64,000 nucleotides of DNA from Gonapodya prolifera JEL478 (taxonomy: Eukaryota > Monoblepharomycota > Monoblepharidomycetes > Monoblepharidales > Gonapodyaceae): the NCBI GenBank assembly GCA_001574975.1, contig KQ965732.1:840960-904959 (forward strand), written 5' to 3'. Both the position numbers and the translations under genes were made by a program. This document shows positions 56,249-64,000 of this stretch, one piece after another (the first letter of the stretch is position 1; every line of letters starts with the position of its first letter). The notes below the pieces were generated by a model. That model was not told the DNA's origin. It worked only from the letters and a program-made list of their open reading frames with translations, and did no database searches.

Positions 56249-57487
56249 CTAAATGCCAACACCGCCGGTCACCTCAAGGCAGTGGCCAGTAACGTACGAG
56301 GCCAATGGCGACGCCTGAAACGATGTGCGAAAATTAGCACATTGCTGGGCACATTCCAGTATATCAGTACAATACTCACAAGGAAGAGCACCGCTCCTGC
56401 AGCATCTTCAGGAGTTCCAGCTCTTCTTAAGGGAATGTACTCATATCCTCGACCGCCAGCAGCACGCATCCGCTCCGGAACACCGAGAGAGACCTTTTGT
56501 CCGTCGACGACAATAGCCTCGCCGGCTTCCTTGGCTCGGGTGAGACGGGTGTCAACGAGACCAAAGGCAATCGAGTTGGCGCTGACGTCGTGAATTTGTG
56601 TTCATTTTCATCTTGGACAGAAAATAGAGCAACGGGCTCGTTACTCACCGGACACCAAGAGGGCCCCATTCCTTGGCGATGGTCTTGGTCATTCCGTTCA
56701 CACCGGCCTTGGCGGTGGCGTAGTTGACCTGACCAACATTGCCGTGGATACCCGAGGTGGACGAGATGTTGACAATGGCGCGGGGCTCGCCGTTGTTCTT
56801 GCGGAACTCCTCGGCGGCAGCTCGAATGAGGCGGAAGGGGGCGGTGTTGTGAACGGTGAGCATCAAGTTCCACTGAGCGTCCGTCATCTTGTGGATCATG
56901 CCATCAAAAGTGAATCCTGCCATGACAACACGATGTCAGTTCCTCTCCTTCTTCGGGTAACGGAGGATCGTTTTGGGCTCACCGGCGTTGTTGATGACGA
57001 TGTTTAACTTTCCAAAAGCGGCAACAGTTGCTTTGACAATGCCCTCAGGGAATTTTGGGTCCGTCACGTCACTGCATCAAGCAAGGACAAGTGTGAGTGG
57101 AGACCACCCGCGTCTCAATCGTCAATGCTTACCCAGGGAAAGAGATCGCCTTGCCACCGGCGTCTTTGATCTCTTGGGCGACGGCATCAGATTTGGCTTT
57201 GGGGAAGGAAAGAAACCATGAGAGATGGATTCTCTAAGCAATCCCGACCAAACGACTCACTCTTGTCAATGTCAGTGACAACGACACTTGCACCTTCTTT
57301 GGCGAAGAGCAATGCCGAGGCGCGACCGATTCCCTGACCAGAGCCAGTGATGATGGCGACTTGTCCGGCAAGAATACCCTGTCTCGGAAACATGTGTTTG
57401 TCTTGGCGGCGGAATGAGGATGAAGAAGACTCTCACGTTAGGGAATGCCCCAAGATGGTTCGCGACGAGTCCGACACGGTCGGCCAT
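56249..57487 (-). CDS. Short-chain dehydrogenase/reductase (FabG-like)
   Basis: Six exons, about 275 residues, a classical SDR that oxidises or reduces alcohol/ketone groups with NAD(P)H. The cofactor motif is [14 protein letters not shown] (TGxxxGxG) followed by VVVTDID. The NNAG motif is [11 protein letters not shown]. The catalytic Ser is in [12 protein letters not shown], the Tyr and Lys in [15 protein letters not shown] (YxxxK). The C-terminus [17 protein letters not shown] is family-typical and requires the last intron (donor CTTGTGAGT, acceptor GTTTCAG, end at 56249). The short first exon [17 protein letters not shown] has no clear presequence. Acidic Asp after the second strand (VTDID) favours NAD(H) over NADP(H). 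A segment between VDTRL and [13 protein letters not shown] is longer than in bacterial FabG. Substrate unknown: 3-oxoacyl thioester reduction is one option. Confidence 0.93.
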
Positions 57488-58010
57488 TGAGCGATTAGTG
57501 AGTTTGTAGAGTCTGTGCGCGGAACCTTCGGATCTGGACGGCCAAACCCACCCGGCAAGCGTGGCTAAACTTGATGAACCCTCATATGAAACACGTATCA
57601 ATATCGTCTTTCCTTCCTTTCCTCATTCCTTATTCATTCCACTCTTTTGAAATTTTTGTTTAAATGAATCCGACCTGAGAGAATCTGGATGATATACGGG
57701 AAACAGACTATTGAGACTTCTCTTCCGCGCAGAATGAAATTGAAACGTCACACGGTGTCGTCTCAGATTCCAATTACGGTTTTGGGACACAGGGGACTGG
57801 GACGGATGTGATCTTTATGATCAAAAGGTGTGATTCGCAGTCTGCTTCGCCGACAATCCACACACCATCAAGAAAGTCAACTTCTGCCCTCATCTTATAC
57901 AAGCCCCACCTCTTGTGGGCTTGGCGTTAGCGCATCGCCAAAATCCCCCTCAGTTAACCCCAGGAAGTGCGGAGAGCTCCACCTCCTCTGAACAATATTC
58001 AGATCCATCC
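57488..58010. promoter_or_regulatory. Divergent intergenic region, dehydrogenase and kinase
   Basis: 523 bp between the start codons of the SDR (-) and the kinase (+). No supported frame. An in-frame extension of the kinase to about 57915 lacks an ATG. Confidence 0.4.
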
Positions 58011-61000
58011 ATGTCGCTGCTGCAGAAGAAGAAGATCCTTGGCGACTACCAAATCGGCAAGACGATTGGGCAAGGAGCCTTTTCCAAAGTGAAGATTGGA
58101 TATCACAGGGAGACCGGGGCAAAGGTGGGGGTCGTTCCTTCCAATTGTTGCCAGACCACTGGTCTGTATGAAATGACTCTGAGATGGCAATTCAATGTTC
58201 TGTTATCACCCTTGTGACGACATTGCAAACCCTCTTGGCTTCGTAAAATGGGGACATTCGGTCCTGACGACGCGGGCATTCGCAGGTGGCAATCAAAATC
58301 ATTGATAAGAAACAAGTTGCAGAGAAGGCTCGCAAAGCTAAGCAAGCTCAGGAAGAGCGCGAAAAGCGGAAGAAGGAAGCGGAGGAGAAGCGTCAGCAGC
58401 AGTTACGGGACTTTCGCGCCCAGGAACAGCGGCAATGGCAACAGCGTCAAGCGCAGGCATCTGGCGCTACGCAAGGGAGCGGCCTCGGTACACCAGACAA
58501 CAGCGAGGCGAAATCTGGGTCCCGCCAGGCGAGCTTCTCGAATGAAGTGAAAGACAATGAGCAGGGGAAAGCGAAAGCCCCGGAGAGAAAAGATTCGCAG
58601 AAGAAACAGGATTCTGAAAAGAGATCAAGCTCTGCGACCGCTCCCAAAGAATCTTCGGACTCTTCCACAACACCGGGACTCGTGAAAGCTTTGCAAGTGG
58701 AGGTTCAACTGCTCATGAGGCTGGACCACCCCAACATCATCAAACTATTTCAAGTGATGGAGAACGAGGATGAGTGCTATGTCGTCATGTGAGTTGTCGG
58801 GGGCGCTCTTCTCCCATTTCCGCGCTCTCCTTCATTCCACCGATTTGCAGGGAGTATGCCCCAGGTGGAGAACTGATTGACTACATCGCATCACGCAAGC
58901 ACCTGTCCGAGAAAGAAGCCAGGCGATTCTTCCGGCAAATCATCTCAGCCATGGATCATTGCCACTCGGCGAATGTCGTTCACAGAGATCTCAAACTTGA
59001 AAATCTCCTTCTGAGCGCTGACAGGAACATTCTCATCTCCGATTTCGGACTAGGGAGGACCTTTAATAGTGAAGTGGAAGACTATATGAAAGTGAGTTGC
59101 TTGGATTCTTTCGCATCATTCCACACAAACAAGTGACTCTCACGATACCAACTGAAGACGTTCTGCGGCACACCAAACTACGCTGCCGTCGAATTAATTT
59201 CAGGAATCCCTTACATTGGTGTAAAATCCGATATCTGGGCGATGGGAGTGGTACTATACATCATGATGACGGGGAGGCCCCCGTTTGTGGGTGAGAACAT
59301 CTCAGCCTTGTACTCAAAGATCCGGGCAGTGGACTACAAATGCCCCGACTATTTTTCTATTGGTGAGTCTTTCAGAAGCTAACGTCGATTGGGCGCTGCG
59401 TAAGTTGTCCAACCTCACCCATCCCACCGGCACACGCACAACACTACCACCGCCCCACTCCCTCCAGAACTACGCGACATTCTTTCCCGTATTTTGGTCA
59501 AAGACCCCATGCAACGTATCGACATGTCTGAATTACGTCTGCACCCTTGGGTCATGCTCGAAGAAACAGCACCACCTCCTATCATCACCCCTAAAATTCC
59601 CGAGCCCGCACAACTAATCTCCTCAATTCACCACGAAGACGATTACATCATCTACACTTTCCGGCAGCACTCGAGCATGGACGCACCGGATAAGAAAAAC
59701 AGAATCTTGGCCGCGAAGAACACCGTCGCATCTGGCGCGACAGCGGCTGCCAACCTCTTCAAGCGGCGCGCAAGTATGCAGCCCGGCGGAGGCATTTCGC
59801 CAGATCCGATGGCCGTCGGTGGCGTGACGGGCATCGCTGAGGCTTCGAAAGGGCGCGTTCAAAACGGTATTGCCGAAGAGGGCGACGACGAGGTGGCTCC
59901 TCTGCCATCCCAGCCTACCCCACCAAGAGCTCAAGTTAGGAGTGGTCGGAGACTTTCGGTTCAGGTTGCTTTGGGTGGGTCGTCGCCTGGGCCCGCGTCT
60001 GCCCCGGCAACAATGGAGAAGACTGTATCGGATGACTCGTCACCAAACACCAAGCGACGGGCCGCGAATATCACAGTGACGCTCCAGGATGGCGACACGG
60101 AACGCTTGTCACCGACAGCGCCACCACGAAAGATCCGAGCACCCAGCGCGGGACCGACTGGTCGGCGAGCTTCCTTGGGGCTTCCAACTGGTGGACCAGT
60201 TCCACGACCTCAGAGCAACTCGAACCGCCCTACAATGCAAGTACCTCAAAGCGCCAACACCTTCCTTCGAAGAGCGTCGATCGCAACCACAGAAGGGCAA
60301 GCGTCGACGCGTCGGCACAATCGGTATGCCACCGAAAGCGACGCCATGGCGGCCGCCGTTGCTGCTCACGCGTCACGATTGGCTAACACGTCTCGGGCGA
60401 GTGGAAGCAAGAGCGCTGCAAGTGAAGATGACTGGGATCTGGAGATGGGCGCGCACAATGCACAAAGAGGATCCTTCCTTGGGGATTTGGCGAACCCGTC
60501 CATGATTAGCAGCGCGTCACCAACCGACAGTGACTCTCCGATTGATGGGCCGGACACCCTCACTCGCATCCCGAGCACCAACTCACGAGATAGCGAAGTC
60601 CGTGCGGGATCTCCTCTGGCCGTTGGAGGCGGTGTTCTTTCGGATGATAAGACTGAAACTGGTGTGGAAGATGATGAAGCAACGGAAAATCTTCCCGAAC
60701 CCACCAAAAAGGAGATCGAGGAGTGGCATATGCTTCACAAGCCACCTAAAACGATAAGATCTATTCGATACGCCTTCAGTAGCAACACGACATCAAGTAT
60801 GCCGCCGCAGGCCGTCTTCCAAGAGGTACACCGTGTGCTCTTGCTCCTGGCGCAAATGTACGGGGAAGACAGATTCGTCTTTGAGAGGATCTCCGATTAC
60901 TATGTGCTTCAATGTAAGCTCTACGACACTGGGCACAAGCGGGTTGAAGTGGCTTTTGAGATCGAAGTTGCAAAAGTGTGGCTTCTGAAACTGCACGGAG

Positions 61001-61080
61001 TTCGAATCAAGCGGCTCATGGGAGAGCCGCTCCTTTTCAAGGAATTTTACACAAACATAATCGCAGAACTACACTTGTAG
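58011..61080 (+). CDS. CAMK-type Ser/Thr kinase with C-terminal KA1 domain and N-lobe insertion
   Basis: Five exons, about 890 residues. The N-lobe has DYQIGKTIGQGAFSKVKIGY (Gly loop) and VAIKIIDKK (Lys42). The alpha-C Glu lies in LQVEVQLLMRLDHPNII, about 135 residues later instead of roughly 15-20. The added part is charged and Gln/Ser-rich (KQAQEEREKRKKEAEEKRQQ, KAPERKDSQKKQDSEKRSS) and sits in one exon, so it is not an intron left in. C-lobe: HRDLKLENLL, DFGLGRTF, activation loop MKTFCGTPNYAAVELIS with the Thr targeted by LKB1-type kinases, then SDIWAMGVVLYIMMTGRPPF. The APE triad reads AVE. A long disordered middle region ends in a KA1-like fold (TIRSIRYAFS, FERISDYYVLQCKLYDTG, FEIEVAKVWLLKLHGVRIKR, NIIAELHL). 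Closest to AMPK/MARK/Kin-type kinases of energy or polarity control. Start at 58011, the only ATG that fits. Confidence 0.92.
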
Positions 61081-61336
61081 AGTCGGAATGCATGCCAAAC
61101 TTGTCCGATTCACGCGAGACTGATTTTAAACTCCATGTTCTTTCACTGTCACGGGAAACGATCAAAATATTTTAAATTTTTCTTTAGTCGTAGCTATGAT
61201 TTACTTCACTTCGTTGCTCTGATGCGCCACTCATCACATGAGAAAAGGGCTTTGGTTTCATCGTCGTGCTTTGGTCCAATTCTAGCGACTTACAAGACCA
61301 CACATCCTTCTCCAAGCATCGACCAACCGTGAGACG

Positions 61337-64000
61337 ATGGACCCGATTCAAGCACTCGACGACATCTTCACAGGATTCAAGAAGGGTGAGCGGAGACTCA
61401 ACGATGCCGGTGTCCGCTCTCATCACTGTTCTAATATCGCACAGACCTCACCAAGGTCGATGATCCAAACTTCAAAGGCCATTGCTTCGGATGCAAAGGT
61501 AGGAATTGCATTAATGCAGCACATAGACACTCCCTTGACATATTGCAATCTGTTTCGATGGCGGGTTGCGTTCATCCCGACTCAATGACCGTAGAGCCAA
61601 TCACGGATGCACACTATCTCAAAGCTCACGGGGAAACCTATCACATTGGTCACTTCAAATGCACGCACTGTAGCAAATCTTTCAAATCCGACGATCCGTT
61701 TGTGATGTCGGAGAACAAGCCTTACTGTCCACCCGACTATGAAGACATCTTCTTGCCCAAGTGCGATTCTTGCCACGAAACAATTAAAGACCAAGTTGTT
61801 GACGTATGTGGACTCTACTTCACTTACCGACCGACGTTCCCAAATGACGATATTATACGTTTCTGAAGGCCGCAGGGAAGAGATTCCACGTTGGCTGCTT
61901 TTCGTGCTGCGCTTGCAAACAGCCAATTGAATCGCAGTTTTACGATAAAGACGGACAATATTACTGCGAGCAGGACTACGTTGACAAGTTTTTACCTACC
62001 TGCTACCGCTGCAAGCAGAAAATTCGCCCTCCACATGAGGGTGAGACCAAAAACGGAACGATTATTGGTATTGAAATCCGGGGCGATCAGCGAAAGTACC
62101 ACGGCGATTGCTTTGTCTGCACGGTGAGTGAATGGTTCAGGATTCCCCTACCAGCTCCTTTACCCCAATTTCCTTTCCAGACGTGCACCAAGCCGCTGCC
62201 AAACATGAAAGCTTATCCTTTCGAGAATGATATTTACTGCAAAGAACACTGGCACGCTATTGTTGAGAACACGAGCGCCAACCTCGTTCGGGCAGCCCTA
62301 GCCCCCCAAAGCTCCAATGCAACCCCGCCAGCAGCCCCACCTTCGGACCAGGTTTCCGCGCCACCAACCAAGATGGCATCTACACAAGCGCTACAGCAAA
62401 AAGTATCGTCATCGAAACCGGAACTCTCCAAGGTTCCTGAGCAAATTGCCCAAGTGAACAACCATGACGAGCCCCCCCATGTGGCAGCGAAAGACGAGAC
62501 CAAGAAGCACGCGACTGCATCCAACTTACAGCTGGCTGCAAGATCGAAGGAAAACCTTTCTTCTTTGGGGTCGAGTGAGCGCCGTTGTCGATGTGCCAAT
62601 GAACGCGAGCCTGACGACCCTGACATCCCCCAACCTGTACTCAAGATGCGCAACTCACCACTCGCTCGATTTCGAACCTAGAAAAGTCGAGCGGTGTCCC
62701 GGGTAAGCTCTTAGGGAGGAGGAAAGGAGCAAACTTTTGAGAGTGTTCAACAATGGTGACATGCTTTCTTTCAGCGGGAATGAAGTCGGGAGAAAATTTG
62801 ACCAAGGGCCAATCGGGCCATGTGGCGTCAACTGAAAAGGCTGCTTCAAGTTCGTACTTGACCAGATACGTTTTGTTCTGCCTCAAAAGCTCATTGCATC
62901 GTGGTTTAGCTCAGAACATGCTTGCAAAATCCGTGGCAAATGTTGCAAAATCCGTTGGAGGCTCCAGTATGTCTTCAATCTGGAAAATGCGACTATCCGT
63001 TCCATTTTTTTGACATCCATTCCCAATAGAGTCCCAGCTGGCGACAAAGTCTGGAGAGAACATCGCTGGAAGCATGAGCCTCGCTCAAGCTCCTGTAGAT
63101 TCTAGTGAGTTTCTTCTGGCGGTTGGGCAGCGATAATGTCTGTGAGTACTGATTGACTCCCGGACACAAAATTAGGTGGAGGACACGATGATAAACCGGT
63201 GAATGGTTCAAGTAAGTGTGAATAATCCACGTAACGCCTCCATAGTTGCTCTAACACGGTCCACAATGGGTTCATAGTGCATCACGTTGAGCCAGCCCAT
63301 TCAGAAGCGGACCCCCACAAAAGTGCAGCTGGCTCGCGTGAGTTCACTTTCACACCGCGGGACAAGACTACGTGGTAATCTTCGATGTCCCTTATGTCCA
63401 CAAAAGGTGCTCAACTCACGAAATCGGGCCAAAACCTTGCCAAGGCTGCCTCTGGGGCACAGTTGGCACATCACGATGCTGCGGCGACGTCCCATAAATC
63501 AACGGACCACGTTTCACGCGATGCCACAGACGAAAAGCACCACAAGTCGAGCGACCATATGGCACACGATGTTCCAGAACAGGTTCACCACAAGTCAAGT
63601 GACCATATGGCCCACGATGTTCCAGAACAGGTTCACCACATGTCGAATGATCATATGGCACACGATGCTCCAGAACAGGTCCACCACAAGTCGAGCGATC
63701 ATATGGCTCACGATGCTCCTGAACAGGCTCACCACAAGTCTGGCACCCAACTGAACGATGCTTCTGGTGAAGCTCCCAAGAAGTCTGCAGACCACCTCAA
63801 CGAGGGCCTTGCGAATCATTCTCAGCAGAAGTCGGTGTCTCAGTTGACCCAGGAGAATTTGCACAAGTCCGGTGACCATTTGGCACACAAATCCAACGAA
63901 GGCATTGGTGTGTATGATCAGAGTTCCATGAGTTGTTGTCATCGCTGAGTTGGTTTTATGAAACAGCGGCACACCCTCCAACGAAATCTGGGGAGAATCT
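61337..64000 (+). CDS. Three-LIM-domain protein with 16-residue repeat tail (runs off the window)
   Basis: Many short exons. After MDPIQALDDIFTGFKK/DLTKVDDPNF there are three LIM domains. LIM1 is CFGCKEPITDAHYLKAHGET with HFKCTHC and YCPPDY. LIM2 is CDSCHETIKD with FHVGCFSCCAC and YCEQDY. LIM3 is CYRCKQKIR with YHGDCFVCTTC and YCKEHW. The LIM1 junction (aaa-g/ag-cca, 61592) restores the exact zinc spacing. LIM proteins bind partners at the actin cytoskeleton or in the nucleus. Next is an Ala/Pro/Ser/Gln linker, then a KSG(E/Q)NL-type repeat region from about 62770, including GMKSGENLTKGQSGHV and TKSGQNLAKAASGAQL, and the 16-residue units at 63493-63830. The frame is still open at 64000 (PPTKSGEN), so the C-terminus is missing. 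Exons between 62570 and 63400 are uncertain. Confidence 0.87.
63493..63828 (+). repeat. 48-bp coding tandem repeat in the LIM protein tail
   Basis: Seven consecutive 16-codon units start at 63493, 63541, 63589, 63637, 63685, 63733 and 63781. The consensus is HKSSDHMAHDVPEQVH. Units 2-5 are nearly identical in DNA; units 1, 6 and 7 (HKSTDHVSRDATDEKH, HKSGTQLNDASGEAPK, KSADHLNEGLANHSQQ) are diverged. Phase is kept, so the array codes throughout. Units are His-rich and would change charge near neutral pH. Confidence 0.9.

Overview
The window is nuclear DNA of a filamentous or zoosporic fungus. Almost every gene is cut by short introns of about 50-120 nt with GT(G/A)AGT donors. The gene set includes a Zn2Cys6 transcription factor, a fungalysin (M36), SDHAF1, an ATP synthase subunit h and a DENND6. 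Together with intron-rich LRR-transmembrane-SH3 genes this points to an early-diverging fungus, most likely a chytrid. That placement is inference; the fungal assignment is firm. I saw no tRNA, rRNA, CRISPR or viral element. Exon structures below were read by eye from splice signals and family conservation.

Layout. 1-5.7 kb: a 108-bp end-copy of a downstream gene (a trace of tandem duplication), a decayed flavin monooxygenase, a sugar transporter and a small unknown gene. 5.7-28 kb: dense ordinary genes, namely an M36 metalloprotease with a GPI-like tail (-), an alpha/beta hydrolase (-), a long tail-anchored unknown protein (+), DENND6 (-), a Zn2Cys6 factor (-), a family III CoA-transferase (+), a PWWP-like coiled-coil protein (-) and SDHAF1 (-).

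28-34 kb is a gene-poor island. It holds a broken P-type proton ATPase invaded by a 238-bp repeat, a satellite-like array of about 310-bp units in two alternating types, an inverted second copy of the 238-bp repeat, and another degenerate repeat family.

34-46 kb: an F-box plus JmjC protein, an MTFP1-like mitochondrial protein, an AIFM2/FSP1-like oxidoreductase that appears to contain a 3-nt microexon (and a 201-bp assembly gap), then a cluster of three paralogous membrane proteins with a cytoplasmic SH3 module. Two of these have an LRR ectodomain, one has two SH3 domains, and one has lost the LRRs.

46-64 kb: a 2.4-kb unassigned region, a disordered protein of about 1,950 residues, ATP synthase subunit h, a short-chain dehydrogenase, a KA1-type kinase with a large insertion in its N-lobe, and a three-LIM protein with a 16-residue repeat tail that runs off the window.

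The best candidates for something new are the LRR-TM-SH3 cluster (a likely surface-sensing or adhesion family in which one SH3 copy has lost both conserved introns), the 3-nt microexon, the kinase N-lobe insertion, and the alternating satellite array next to the dead ATPase.
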